64,000 nt of DNA from Branchipolynoe longqiensis (Eukaryota; Annelida; Polychaeta; Phyllodocida; Polynoidae). Below the pieces are notes generated by a model that ran no database searches, had not been told where the DNA came from, and saw only the letters and a program-made list of their open reading frames with translations. Made by a program: the position numbers and the translations under genes. Each line of letters begins with the position of its first letter. Position 1 is the first letter of the stretch. Positions 1 to 11,394 of this stretch are shown here, in pieces. The stretch lies in assembly GCA_030323885.1 (NCBI GenBank), contig CM059194.1, forward strand, positions 6,099,686 through 6,163,685. Reading direction: 5' to 3'.

Positions 1-90
1 CATAAGTGTGCACTGTCACAAGTCGGTACCCGTCCTGATATGACCTTAGATGTTGCTAGGACGTAAAACAACAACAAACAACAAACAACC
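1..90 (+). mobile_element. SINE-A, 3' part, cut by window edge
   Basis: Carries the family tail: gtgcactgtcacaagtcggt, tcctgatatgaccttagatg, then gttgctaggacgtaaaac and CAA/AAC repeats. Confidence 0.75.
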
Positions 91-226
91 AGGATAGGAA
101 GTGACAAGTATCAATTTTGTAAGTCATTAGCTTGATGCAACCGGGAATCAAACTCCCAACCTTCCACACAGGAAGCCTGCACGGTACTGATTTGGCCACC
201 GCATCCGGTAGCCCTAATCTGAGAAG
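91..226 (-). mobile_element. SINE-A, tRNA-like head only, inverted against the preceding copy
   Basis: Read on the minus strand it starts with the tRNA-like head (box-B-like element, then gtcattrgtttga-type body). It is truncated after aggatagg and meets the tail of the preceding plus-strand copy directly. Confidence 0.7.
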
Positions 227-1012
227 CTATCCGCTTATTAGACTGTTGTTTATTTCTATCTCACCCGTCTCTTACATTGTGTATTATCTAATACCCAGGC
301 TCTACCAACACGCGCACCACTCCCTCCAGCAGCTATTGCCTGGTTTCTATTCGCGGAATAGCTAGGACCATGAGGGTACCCAGGGCTTCCACACATCAGT
401 CAGTCAATTATGAACACTGCTATGATTACTGGCGCATACTAACAGTTTAATTGATTATTGATGCTGGCTTTGTTGTCTATGGCTCCTTGAAGAACCTTTT
501 AAAAAAAAGTGTCCCAACAATGTGAGGGTAGAGTCGTACCCTCTGCAAATTTAAGGGTACACAATTTTACCCTCTGGCAAAAACCCTGGTTAGTACTTCA
601 GCACCCCCCTCCCTGTGATTTTTGAACCACCGCCATGCACAAACAACTTCTGTTTTTTAATGTATCAACTGTATTTGTCTCATTTAACAGTCCCTCCAAT
701 AACAAGGCATATGTTATATCAGGACAACTTTGTTCTGGATGTAAAGTTGATGTTTGAAGATAGGCATTAGATAGAAAATTAGATTTGCTCCATGACACAG
801 GTCAGACATAAAAAGGCGGGGCATTGTGAGGGAGCCCATACCAACTGAGGAAAATCTATGGTAGGTTATGATAATCATTATAATTTCAAGCTTGTTGCCT
901 ACCTATGCAGTAGTGATATGTTGGCCTAGAGGCTGCAGAGAAAGTACCCCTTGATCTTACTGAGATCACTCTTCGAATTAAAATGTTGATACCACAACAA
1001 ACTAAAGCTTAC
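227..1012. other. Intronic or flanking sequence without a recognised gene
   Basis: Mostly AT-rich sequence. The only recognised item is the repeat at 465-592. A short minus-strand frame (598-798) lacks splice sites and coding character. Confidence 0.5.
465..592 (+). repeat. Dispersed repeat, copy 1
   Basis: Matches 31135-31272: both contain ggctccttgaagaac, an A-rich stretch, tcccaacaat, a gag-gctaca/gagggta block and end ccctgggcaaaaa or ctctggcaaaaacc. No termini or coding capacity seen. Confidence 0.6.
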
Positions 1013-1283
1013 TTGTTCCTGATGCGGACTCTTCGCGCAGCCGGGAATTAGAGACCACTTTCAGCTCAACATCAGCTGCATTCGCGAAGCTGACATTCTT
1101 CCTTGGTTTGTCACTATCGTCTTCGCGCTGCTTCTTCGAGTGGTGATGATGCTTGTCATTGGAGTGCTTTGTACGCTGTGTGTGGCTGAGCATATGCGAC
1201 ATTTTCTTGTGAGCATTGTGGTTGCAGTACAACATGTTGTGGTGGGACTCACTCGGAAGCATGTGTCGGTGGTGGCGGTTGAA
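1013..1283 (-). CDS. Third coding exon of the same unidentified host gene, continuing past the window edge
   Basis: The exon starts after ttcccacaaatgcag and is open in only one frame, phase 0. It reads FNRHHRHMLPSESHHNML, then YCNHNAHKKMSHML, then a His/Lys-rich run with HHHH (KHSNDKHHHHSKKQ), and ends KPRKNVSFANAADVELKVVS and NSRLREESASGT. The donor is ACAA followed by gtaagc (phase 1), so at least one more exon lies to the left of position 1. The three exons add up to 628 coding bases. The His-rich stretch could bind metal or be a flexible basic loop; that is only inference. No transmembrane segment is visible in these exons. Confidence 0.55.
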
Positions 1284-1865
1284 CTGCATTTGTGGGAAGG
1301 AAGAATGAGTAGGCATGAATACCACAATATTCAACACGGGTTATTAGGACTGTTACCAGAATTAGCTACTTTCCAAATTTAGATTTTTACAATTCTTACA
1401 GATGACCCATTTGGGATATCACAATAGAAATTTAGTGCATTGAAATGTTAGATCTTAATTACATTAACACTTCAAACATTGCAAACAATATTTTGTATTC
1501 ACAGTGCACACTCGTATCCGAATCAATGCAATATAGTGGTCATCCTGTAATTACAACCACCTCGAGCCATTCCCAAATATTTCTTTCTATTTACAATTAC
1601 AAGCAATTTGGCCACCGTACAATTCAAAATGGGGTTGCCTCCCTCGGACTATCAGAATGTGCGCCAACCTCAACTTAATCTCAGCCAACTCTCACACCAG
1701 GGTACTTCTAGACCCAAATCAGACAATACCTGTAAGCATTACATTCTGGAAGCAATGTATTCTAATTTTAATTTGCAATGCCAGAAAATTAGATTTGAAC
1801 ACTAAACATAGTAAGGTCATAACAATAGCATCCTTGATTCCTTACACTTTTTAGTTATTACATGC

Positions 1866-1936
1866 AATAAAACCTCTCTAAATCGACAGACCATGAGACC
1901 GACTTTAAATGACTCACTTAGGGAGGTGTTTGGGTT
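1866..1936. mobile_element. Fragment of pogo/Tigger-like MITE
   Basis: Begins aataaaacctctctaaatcg, related to the terminus acagtaaaacctctctaa of the copies at 4881-5070 and 21485-21650, then gaccatgagaccgacttt. It is broken at the join to the next repeat. Confidence 0.6.
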
Positions 1937-2125
1937 AAAGTCGGCAGGTATACCTTGCCGGGAAAACAAACCAACTCGGAATAGTTCTAATTTGTGACAC
2001 AGGGTGGTGCATGCTTAGTACTGAAATTTTCCACTTGGTGGTGTACAGTGACCTAGATTGGTCATGTGACAGCTGTTGTGAAAATGGCTGGGCGAGTGGA
2101 GAGAAGGGAGAGTAAATTTAATTCA
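1937..2125 (+). repeat. Dispersed repeat bounded by TTAA, copy 1
   Basis: Nearly identical to 15687-15872. Both start TTAAAGTCGGCAGGTATACC and end ggagagaagggagagtaaa. The 15.7-kb copy continues into a hairpin; this one does not. Confidence 0.7.
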
Positions 2126-2167
2126 CAGACAATTCTTTAACTAAGTATAGAAGTTCTTTGCACCAAC

Positions 2168-2330
2168 CCTTTTGCGTGGTTTGAACATCGCGTCCTCGAG
2201 GATGTGATGCACCTTTGAGTCGTCCTTCATCTTGCGGGACTCTCGTGCCTCTAGCGCTTGCATGTCAAGCACTGTCGAGGACTCGGTGTCGAGGACTGGC
2301 AAATTGGTGTGTGTGCCACCATTTATACCC
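2168..2330 (-). CDS. Second coding exon of the same unidentified host gene
   Basis: The exon follows a good acceptor (cttcttttgtag). One base completes the codon split by the first exon, then the frame reads GINGGTHTNLPVLDTESS and continues through LDMQALEARESRKMKDD, KVHHILEDAMFKPRKR. The proposed donor is AGG followed by gttggt, which leaves phase 0 as the third exon requires. The T at donor +3 is unusual, but +5 G and +6 T fit. Without splicing the frame ends after a further eight residues at a TAG (2141-2143), so an alternative is a terminal exon. The mixed, charged composition and codon use look like real coding sequence, unlike the simple-repeat frames around it. Function unknown. Confidence 0.55.
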
Positions 2331-2595
2331 CTACAAAAGAAGCAAAAAACCAATCGGTGACATAATTCAATTAACACGAAAAGAGAAAATGGCGACAAAG
2401 CCCATTTCGCAACATGATTCGATGAATCTGAAAGGTGAAATGTTAACAGAAACCCACTAGCCACACGGCGATATGATTCAACTAATCTGGATGGAGAAAA
2501 CCACAACAGAAACTCAATAGCGATATGATTCAATCAACCCAAAAGGAGATGCCACTTTAGAAACCAATCAGCGACATGATTAAACTAATTCGGAA

Positions 2596-3173
2596 AGCCC
2601 CAGTCACACATAGCCGGACGAGCCCCGGATTTTGAGCCGGACCACCCACGGACCAACGGCTCGGACTGTCCCGGACTGCCACGGATAAAATCACTGTTTT
2701 TTCGTCGATTTTTGCCTCGCAGTCACACCTTCTCGGACCAGCCCCAGACCAAAGGCCGGACCGCCCTGGACCACCCCTGGACCACCCCCGGACTGGGCCG
2801 GTCCAACCCCTGAGTAACCCGGACTGGGCCGGACCAGCCCCTGAGTAACCCGGACGAGGCCGGACCACCCCCGGACAGTCCGGGAGTGGTCCGTGGCTAG
2901 GCCGGGAGTAGTCCTGGATAGTCCGGGGATGGTCCGGGTCAAACCGTGGCTCAAAATGACCCCCGGACCACCCACGAATTACCCGGACCACCCCCGGATC
3001 GCCCCGGATGTTTTAAACATTTTAAAACATCCGGGGCTGAGCCTGGACGGCGCCGGACGAGCCACGGATCAGGCCGGATCGCCACGGACGACCCACGGAT
3101 CGCCCCGGACCCCACCCCGGATGGCGGTCCGGGGCTCGTCCGGCCCCTGATCCGGGTATGTGTGACTGGGGCT
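2596..3173. mobile_element. GC-rich foldback MITE, TAA-class
   Basis: The ends are inverted copies of AGCCCCAGTCACACATA, followed on both sides by CGGACGAGCCCCGGA. The interior is a dense array of CCGGAC-type words and a perfect 35-base hairpin at 3002-3036 around ttttaaacattttaaaa. No coding capacity. TAA follows the right end; the left has GAA. Confidence 0.75.
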
Positions 3174-3428
3174 TAACGAGATGCCATCTCAATCTCGTTT
3201 ATTATTTAAATGTTTTTAGTAGTCCTCTCCCCCATTTGAGATTTTTCTCTTTCTTTCCGTGAGTCCTTCTTCACCGGGCCTATCCCACCTCGGTTGTAAC
3301 CGAATGCTCGCATTCAAGAAGTGGGACACCCAACAGCTGGGACGCCCGCCGCCCGCAACTGGACCGACCTGTGACGTCACACACAAGCGTCTCTCCTTCA
3401 AGTGGAACAACGCGCCACACCGGACAAA

Positions 3429-3965
3429 GCAGCACATATTGTGTGTGTGTGTGTGAGAGTGTGTGTGTGAGAGTGTGTGTGTGAGAGTGTGTGTGTGAGA
3501 GTGTGTGTGTGAGAGTGTGCCGGACAAAGCAGCACATTCCGTGTGTGCATATGTGTACCGGACAAAGCAGCACATTCAGTGTGTGCATCTGTGTGTATGT
3601 GTGTACCAGACAAAGCAGCACATTCTGTGTGTGTGAGAGTGTGTGTGTGAGAGTGTGTGTGAGAGAGTGTGTGTGTGTGTGCCGGACAAAGCAGCACATT
3701 CAGTGTGTGCGTATGTGTGTATGTGTGGACCAGACAAAGCAGCACATTCTGTGTGTGCGTGTGTGTGTGTGTGTGTGTGTATATGTATACCGGACAAAGC
3801 AGCACATTCCATCTGTGTGTGTGTACCAGACAAAGCAGCACATTCCGTGTGTGTGTGTGTACTGGACAAAGCAGCACATTCCGTGCGTGTGTGTACTGGA
3901 CAAAGCAGCACATTCCGCGCGCATGCGCGCGTGTGTGTGTACCAGGCAAAGCAGCACATTCCGTG
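3429..3965 (+). repeat. Minisatellite: GT runs punctuated by a conserved 18-mer
   Basis: About 11 copies of GGACAAAGCAGCACATTC (variants with AGAC or GGC) are separated by GT/GA-rich runs of 15-70 bases. The 18-mer is much better conserved than its spacers. Open frames across it in both strands are low-complexity artefacts. Confidence 0.9.
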
Positions 3966-3967
3966 TG

Positions 3968-4162
3968 TGTGTGTATGTATGTATGTATGTGTGTGTATGT
4001 ATGTATGTATGTATGTATGTATGTATGTATGTATGTATGTAGTGTATGTATGTATGTATGTATGTATGTATGTATGTATGTATGTATGTATGTATGTATG
4101 TATGTATGTATGTATGTATGTATGTATGTATGTATGTATGTATGTATGTATGTATGTATGTA
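3968..4162 (+). repeat. (TATG)n microsatellite
   Basis: Nearly pure tetranucleotide repeat of about 190 bases with one interruption near 4042 (gtagtgtatg). Confidence 0.97.
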
Positions 4163-4289
4163 TATTTTTGTCATGGTTTATTGCAGACCAGCGAGATAAG
4201 CATCGCTTTTCTGGGATCCTTTCTGTCTGTAAGGAATTTGTATGCATTTATTGTATCACCTCAGTATATTGTAAACATACCTCGCAGAG

Positions 4290-4385
4290 AGTTAAAATAA
4301 AAGAATTGAATTGATTTACTCTGTCCATAAGGAGTAAGTCGCATCACAGCTTGTTTTCACTGCTGAACAGCAAGTCTCAATTTTG
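4290..4385 (-). mobile_element. LINE/SINE 3' tail fragment
   Basis: Read on the minus strand it has gaaaacaag, a short imperfect hairpin, then atggacagagtaaatcaa and an A-rich end. This is the same order of motifs as the tails of the LINE at 45.6 kb and of SINE-D. Confidence 0.5.
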
Positions 4386-4473
4386 TAATGGCAGTTGCCT
4401 TGTCATCTTAGCTGTTAGTAGTTATGTTAGTTTTGTGAGAGTGTGTCTGTGTGTGTGTGAAAGTATGCAGTGG

Positions 4474-4800
4474 TTTGTTTGTTATTGGGGTTTTAAGTCC
4501 TAGCAACATCTAAGTCATATCTGGACGGGTACCAACTTGTGACAGTGCAAACTCATGACTTTATAGTGCTGCCTCATTGGAAGATCAGGCCACCAGCATC
4601 ATGATCCGATATCCCACTCAGTCACATTATCCTGATACTGAGCTAACAAGTCCTCGCCTATTCTAGTTATGCTGAGCGCCAGGCTAGGTAGCGATAAGTA
4701 ATAATTTTGTACATCATTGGTTTGACTCGGCTGCGATTCAAATGCCCGACCTTCCACACTCGAAGTCTGTGCTGTAACCAATTCGGGCACTGCGTCCGGT
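4474..4800 (-). mobile_element. SINE-A, near full length
   Basis: Contains tail (taagtcctagcaacatctaa), body (gtaccaacttgtgacagtgc, cattatcctgatactgagc, aggtagcgataagta) and tRNA-like head ending at gcactgcgtccggt. An AT run follows at 4800-4817. Confidence 0.85.
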
Positions 4801-4880
4801 ATATATATATATATATGGATGGTACATATGCATTATGTATAGAAATGTTGCACACATGTAAGTGACATGCTTCATCTAAG

Positions 4881-5070
4881 TACAGTCAAATCGACTGACC
4901 ATGGTACCAACTTTAAATTAAATGATCCATTTAGGGAGGTGGTCGGAATAGAGGGTTTAACAAAATATATCATTACAATGTATGGGCGATCGTTTGGGAC
5001 CCAAATAAAGCGATCGATATAGGGGAATGGTCGATCTGTGGCGGTGGTCGGTTAGAGAGGTTTTACTGTA
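4881..5070. mobile_element. Pogo/Tigger-like MITE, 190 bp
   Basis: The ends TACAGTCAAATCGACTGACC and ggttagagaggttttactgta are inverted copies of a CAGTAAAACCTC-type terminus flanked by TA, as in pogo/Tigger elements. There is no ORF. Superfamily is inferred from terminus and TA only. Confidence 0.65.
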
Positions 5071-5280
5071 GTCACATATACTCTTACTGCTGAAACATAT
5101 GGGGTCCAGCACTTTGAGGTACATGCTAACATGTTTTCACATCAAATATCCCCAATGCTTACCCTTTGAAATAAAAGTTTCTTCAAACATTTAAAATAAA
5201 GTAGTGTTGTGTGGGTGCCATGGCAAATGAAGGAAAACCCTGTTCTTAGATATCGACTCGAACCCACACTGCTGCCATGC

Positions 5281-5352
5281 CGGTGGTGGTGGTGGTGATG
5301 GTGATGGTGATGGTGGTGGTGGTGGTGGTGGTGGTGGTGGTGGTGGTGGTGA
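5281..5352 (+). repeat. (GGT)n microsatellite
   Basis: Triplet repeat with GAT interruptions. Confidence 0.95.
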
Positions 5353-5814
5353 TGACAAAGAACCCAAAGCAGTTGCGGATGTGAGAGCAACAAGCCGTGA
5401 TGAATAAATGTATATATAAACATGACCAAAAACCCTTGGGATGGGCAGCTTGATTAGTGTCGGTTCTTTTGTTGTTTGTTGCAGCTTTACGTCCACAATG
5501 ATCACATCAGCTTGGGGAAGAAGGAAGTGTTTAAAGACAATTCTAGAATCATCTTGTACATTTATTGATGCATGCTCACCAAGTGCATAATACATATGTT
5601 GAACTGGAATTGTATGCAGTTACTATTACAACGAATAGTCAATTTAAATTATGCTTCTATTATTGAACAGGTTTTTCATGTGGTTATTATTGCAACTGAT
5701 GTTATTGTCATTTATGTACCAACAAATTGTAATGTACGGCCGGAAGACCAGTGCTCTGGCGCTGACAAGACATTATTCGCTGAATAAAATACATTTAGTA
5801 AAAAAAAAAAAAAA
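5353..5814. other. AT-rich intron, nothing recognised
   Basis: No protein-like frame with splice sites and no repeat similarity noticed, apart from an A run at 5801-5816. Confidence 0.4.
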
Positions 5815-5817
5815 AAT

Positions 5818-6876
5818 TATTGTGAGAGTGCGCACTCATAGCGGGCACCTTTGTCGTGCTGCCCCATTGGGAGACCAGGCCACCAGCACCATGACCCAAT
5901 ACTCCACTTACTGACCCACTCACATTATCCTGATATTAAGCAAACCGGTCTTTATCCTATCCTATCAATGTCAAGCGTCAGGGTATGTAGTCATAACTTT
6001 ACAATTGGCTAAGTGACTGCTTTGAGTCGGTCGGGGTTCAAACTCATGACCTCCCACACTGAAGCCAGCCAGCCAGCACCCTTATCTATAGACTACATCA
6101 CGGTTCCAGCGGCGAGGTGCATTGTCGGGATGCATCAGAGCAAAACAAAGCCATGAGAAGCACATGGCACACGCTAATACACTGGGTGCAGCTATGAAAT
6201 GTGCTAGTTTCAGCTCATCTCAGCTCTTGTTTGAAACATAGAATACCAACTAAAGAAAATATATATAATAAATTAAGATATTAATCTTTTATCCAGCATT
6301 GCATTTACATCAATATAACCAGCACATGTTATGCATGTGCATTTAGATTTAGACAAATCTAGGCACTCAAACTAGTGTTAGAGACATAGCCAGAGACAGT
6401 TTTATTTATTTTATTCATGTTTTTATTTTATATTCTATATTTAATGACATATGTAGAAATAGAAAATGAGTAGAGTTAATCAGATATTGGTTATATATTT
6501 CTTTGAAACAAGTTTTTGCTGACACATTTGACATCTTAATATTTAGAACAAGAATTACTTCTGGCTAATCAATGGTGTTGTAAACATCAGCCTGTAAAGT
6601 GACTGAAATTGTATGTTTCTTAGCTCAAAATGCTTAATTATGGAGCGTTGTGTCTTAAACATATTCATTATATTATTATATTGCATCCTTCCGTCCATGT
6701 TTATGCCAAATTGCTATGTATTTCTATTCATTTTGAATAAAATGCCAGTTTTTCCCTACGCGTATCGGCAAACTCAATGGGCGTACACCTTTACTTTGCT
6801 CCCAACTCCGTTTTCAGCACATGCACAGTCGGAACCGTGATGTAGTCTATCCGGCCATCCTGTCTGGTGTTAGCGA
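5818..6876 (-). mobile_element. SINE-A split by a DNA element
   Basis: The tail and body lie at 5818-6088 (gagagtgcgcactcatagcg, cattatcctgatattaagc, gactgctttgagtcgg). The end of the tRNA-like head, ccggccatcctgtctggt, resumes at 6851. The DNA element at 6091-6847 sits between. Confidence 0.75.
6091..6847. mobile_element. TA-flanked inverted-repeat element inserted in a SINE
   Basis: The termini GACTACATCACGGTTCC and GGAACCGTGATGTAGTC are perfect inverted copies, flanked by TA on both sides (6089-6090, 6848-6849). The SINE resumes on the far side. The interior is AT-rich with no transposase frame. A second copy lies inverted at 11395-11960. TA flanks suggest a Tc1/mariner-type relative, but the family is not identified. 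Confidence 0.8.
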
Positions 6877-7655
6877 TACGGTTCATGGAATCAATGCATG
6901 TTAGTAATACATTGTAGGTATACTCTATGCGGGTCAAGCTGTTGAACCAGCACCAATATAGGCAAGAGAATAAAACCAAGAAGGCAAAACACGCGAAACA
7001 AAAAACACCACTCACAAAGCGATTACAATAATTGAATGGCTTCTGTAATATATTGTATGATCACGCGTGCGTGTGCGCGTGCGCGTGCGCACATGCACCA
7101 GATACATGATGAGATGGGTTGGTTGGGTCTGGCTAGACTGACCCTGCCATGACCATTAATCATGGCCATGGCCAGTGCACAGCGGCCATGGCCAGTGCAC
7201 AGCGGCCATGGCCTACTAGTACTACTAGTACTAGTCTGGGAGAGCCTATTGCAGTCCTGCTAGCCTTTCATTTTAGGGGAAAAGAACAGATTGCGTGGAA
7301 ATCATAATAGTCTACATTGTATATCTTTATCAGCATTTGCTTCGGCTAAAAACACTTTCTTGTTGTGGTTTTATGTTCTAGTAACATATAAGGTCATGCA
7401 ACAATGGGATTTGGACTAACCAATTGCTGTCATATACATCCTGATTCGTTGCCATTTTATGGATGTTAATCAGTGAATACACAAACATTGCGGAGATCTT
7501 TTATTCCTGTGTTCCAGTTACCACGGCATAAAACCACAACCAATCCGTTCTGGGACGGAGAAGCCAAGTCTGACCAAAAACCAGAAGCCAGAAACAGTAA
7601 GGGCACACACAGTACCGGGTAACTAACAGGTAAAGTATCGCACAGTGGGTGGTGG
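6877..7655. other. Sequence before the satellite, with short palindromic repeats
   Basis: Holds alternating GC/GT at 7063-7093, a twice-repeated cggccatggccagtgcacag unit near 7170-7210, and a cluster of ACTAGTACT words at 7211-7235. No gene seen. Confidence 0.6.
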
Positions 7656-10588
7656 GCATACCATCTAACGGCCTCAGTAGATATTACCACCATACCAACT
7701 AACGGCCTCAGTAGGTACTACTACCATACCAACTAACGGCCTCAGTAGGTACTACTACCATACCAACTAACGGTCTCAGTAGGTACTACTACCGCACCAT
7801 CTAATGGCCTCAGTAGATACTACCACCGTACCAACTAACGGCCTCAGTAGGTACTACTACCATACCAACTAACGGCCTCAGTAGGTACTACTACCATACC
7901 AACTAACGGCCTCAGTAGGTACTACTACCGCACCATCTAATGGCCTCAGTAGATACTACCACCGTACCAACTAACGGCCTCAGTAGGTACTACTACCGTA
8001 CCATCTAACGGCCTCAGTAGATACTACCACCATACCAACTAACGGCCTCAGTAGGTACTACTACCATACCAACTAACGGCCTCAGTAGGTACTACTACCA
8101 TACCAACTAACGGCCTCAGTAGATACTACCACCGTACCAACTAACGGCCTCAGTAGGTACTACTACCGTACCATCTAATGGCCTCAGTAGGTACTACCCC
8201 TGTACCATCTAACGGCCTCAGTAGATACTACCACCGTACCAACTAACAGCCTCAGTAGGTACTACTACCGTACCATCTAATGACCTCAGTAGGTACTACC
8301 ACCGTACCAACTAACAGCCTCAGTAGATACTATCACTGTACCAACTAACGGCCTCAGTAGATATTACCACCATACCAACTAACGGCCTCAGTAGGTACTA
8401 CTACCGTACCATCTAATGGCCTCAGTAGATACTATCACTGTACCAACTAACGGCCTCAGTAGGTACTACTACTGTACCATCTAATGGCCTCAGTAGATAC
8501 TATCACTGTACCAACTAACGGCCTCAGTAGATACTATCACTGTACCAACTAACGGCCTCAGTAGATACTATCACTGTACCAACTAATGGCCTCAGTAGAT
8601 ACTATCACTGTACCAACTAACGGCCTCAGTAGATACTATCACTGTACCAACTAACGGCCTCAGTAGATACTATCACTGTACCAACTAATGACCTCAGTAG
8701 ATACTACCACCATACCATCTAACGGCCTCAGTAGATACTACCACTGTACCAACTAACGGCCTCAGTAGATACTACTACCATACCAACTAATGGCCTCAGT
8801 AGATACTACCACCATACCAACTAATGGCCTCAGTAGGTACTACTACCGTACCAACTAACAGCCTCAGTAGATACTATCACTGTACCAACTAACAGCCTCA
8901 GTAGATACTATCACTGTACCAACTAACGGCCTCAGTAGATACTATCACTGTACTAACTAACGGCCTCAGTAGATACTATCACTGTACCAACTAACGGCCT
9001 CAGTAGATACTACCCCTGTACCAACTAACAGCCTCAGTAGATACTATCACTGTACCAACTAATGGCCTCAGTAGATACTACCACCGTACCAACTAACAGC
9101 CTCAGTAGATACTATCACTGTACCAACTAACGGCCTCAGTAGATACTATCACTGTACCAACTAACAGCCTCAGTAGATACTACCACCATACCAACTAACG
9201 GCCTCAGTAGACACTACGACCATACCAACTAATGGCCTCAGTAGATACTACGACCATACCATCTAACGGCCTCAGTAGATACTATCACTGTACCAACTAA
9301 CGGCCTCAGTAGGTACTACCACAGTACCATCTAATGGCCTCAGTAGATACTACCACCGTACCAACTAACGGCCTCAGTAGGTACTACCACTGTACCATCT
9401 AACAGCCTCAGTAGGTGCTATCACAGTACCATCTAACGGCCTCAGTAGATACTACCACCGTACCAACTAACGGCCTCAGTAGGTACTACCACTGTACCAT
9501 CTAACGGCCTCAGTAGGTACTACCCCTGTACCATCTAACAGCCTCAGTAGATACCACCACCGTACCAACTAACGGCCTCAGTAGGTACTACTACCGTACC
9601 AACTAACGGCCTCAGTAGGTACTATCACTGTACCAACTAACGGCCTCAGTAGGTACTACTACCATACCAACTAACGGGCTCAGTAGATACTATCACTGTA
9701 CCAACTAACGGCCTCAGTAGGTACTACTACCGTACCAACTAATGGCCTCAGTAGGTACTATCACTGTACCAACTAACAGCCTCAGTAGATACTATCACCG
9801 TACCAACTAACAGCCTCAGTAGATACTATCACCGTACCAACTAATGGCCTCAGTAGATACTACCACCATACCAACTAACGGCCTCAGTAGGTACTACTAC
9901 CGTACCAACTCACGGCCTCAGTAGGTACTACTACCATACCAACTAACGGCCTCAGTAGGTACTACCACCATACCAACTAACAGCCTCCGTAGATACTACC
10001 ACCATACCAACTAATGGCCTCAGTAGATACTACCACTGTACCAACTAACGGCCTCAGTAGATACTACCACCATACCATCTAATGGCCTCAGTAGATACTA
10101 CTACCATACCAACTAACGGCCTCAGTAGATACTATACTACCATACCAACTAACAGCCTCAGTAGATACTACTACTGTACCAACTAACGGCCTCAGTAGGT
10201 ACTACTACCGTACCAACTAACGGCCTCAGTAGGTATTACTACCGTACCAACTAACGGCCTCAGTAAATACTACTACCGTACCAACTAATGGCCTCAGTAG
10301 ATACTACTACCGTACCAACTAACGTCCTCAGTAGATACTACTACCGTACCAACTAACGGCCTCAGTCGGTACTACCACCATACCAACTAACGGCCTCAGT
10401 AGATACTACTACCATACCATCTAACGGCATCAGTAGATACTACTACATTACCATCTAACGGCATCAGTAGATACTACTACATTACCAACTAACGGCCTCA
10501 GTAGATACTACTACCGTACCATCTAACGGCCTCAGTAGGTACTACCACCGTACCATCTAACGGCCTCAGTAGGTACTACTTACTACCA
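7656..10588 (+). repeat. Satellite array, 34-bp unit, about 86 copies
   Basis: The unit is taccaactaacggcctcagt followed by agatactatcactg, 34 bases, repeated without a break for 2.9 kb. The core CAACTAACGGCCTCAGTAG is nearly invariant. The last third varies between three types: (a/g)TACTACTACC, (a/g)TACTACCACC and aTACTATCACT. Variant types cluster: TATCACT units dominate 8300-9300, and CTACTACC units dominate both ends. Almost all units keep the period, with one 2-base expansion (actatactacc) near 10133. The array lies between the two inverted copies of the DNA element at 6.1 and 11.4 kb. Confidence 0.97.
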
Positions 10589-10692
10589 CCTGTCAAGGAA
10601 AGGCGGTGAACGCCCGACAGGCACACGACCCGGAAGGAGCCCTCGTGACGTCACGACCCAGTCAGCTGGCAATGACAGATGCGCACGTATTG

Positions 10693-11194
10693 ACCGGTGT
10701 AAAGATTTCAAATTCCCCCCATATTCAAGTCCCCCCTGGGAACTTGAAAACGTTTTCAAATCCATCCCTCGTTTTAGCTTCCCCCCCCCCCCATTTTTGG
10801 GGAATTTTCTTTATTTTTGTAATTTCTTGTTATTTTTGATTATTTTTCATGACAAATATTATAATATACAGAGAATAGCATAATGGAATTTATTACTAGT
10901 ACAACAAAATATATTTAACCACAAATGACACAAAAAGTCTCCAAGATGGTTAAGAAAAAAATGTTATAGGTCTGAAATTTAAAACATTTTTTAAAGTTTT
11001 TTAAACAATTTTAAATTCCCAGAGGGGGGAATTTGAAAATAGGGGGAGGAATCTGAAAACTGTTTTTTAAGTTCCCCCCCCAGGAATCTGAAAACGTTTT
11101 TAATTTCCCTGGAGGGAAGTTAAAAACGTTTTCAGATTTCCGGGGGGGAACTTGGGAGAGGGGGGGGGGGGAAGTTGAAATCGTTACACCGGTG
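10693..11194. mobile_element. MITE with palindromic AACGTT motifs
   Basis: The termini CCGGTGTAAAGATTTCAA and ttgaaatcgttacaccgg are inverted copies. Subterminal repeats carry gaaaacgttttca and C or G runs. The interior is AT-rich with no ORF of note. Confidence 0.75.
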
Positions 11195-11215
11195 CCACTG
11201 CACTGAGGGGCCCGC

Positions 11216-11219
11216 GTGT

Positions 11220-11271
<52 letters not shown>

Positions 11272-11310
11272 GGTGGGTGCGTGTGTGTGTGTGTGTGTTT
11301 GTGTGTGTGC
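11216..11310 (+). repeat. (GT)n microsatellite
   Basis: Dinucleotide run interrupted by tggtgggtgc. Confidence 0.95.
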
Positions 11311-11394
11311 GCGCACATAAAACAACACCTCTAGAGCACATTGATTTTTATCATCAGCTATTGGACGTCAAACATATTGTCATACATACATGCA

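Noticed and set aside
598..798. Short minus-strand frame near the host exons
   Set aside because: It has no acceptor or donor consistent with the exon phases, so I left it out of the gene model.
3216..4247. Long Cys/Val-rich and Thr/His-rich frames on both strands
   Set aside because: They are translations of GT and TATG repeats.
7656..10588. Regularly spaced repeats that could be mistaken for a CRISPR array
   Set aside because: There are no unique spacers; the whole 34-bp unit is repeated, and the DNA is eukaryotic.
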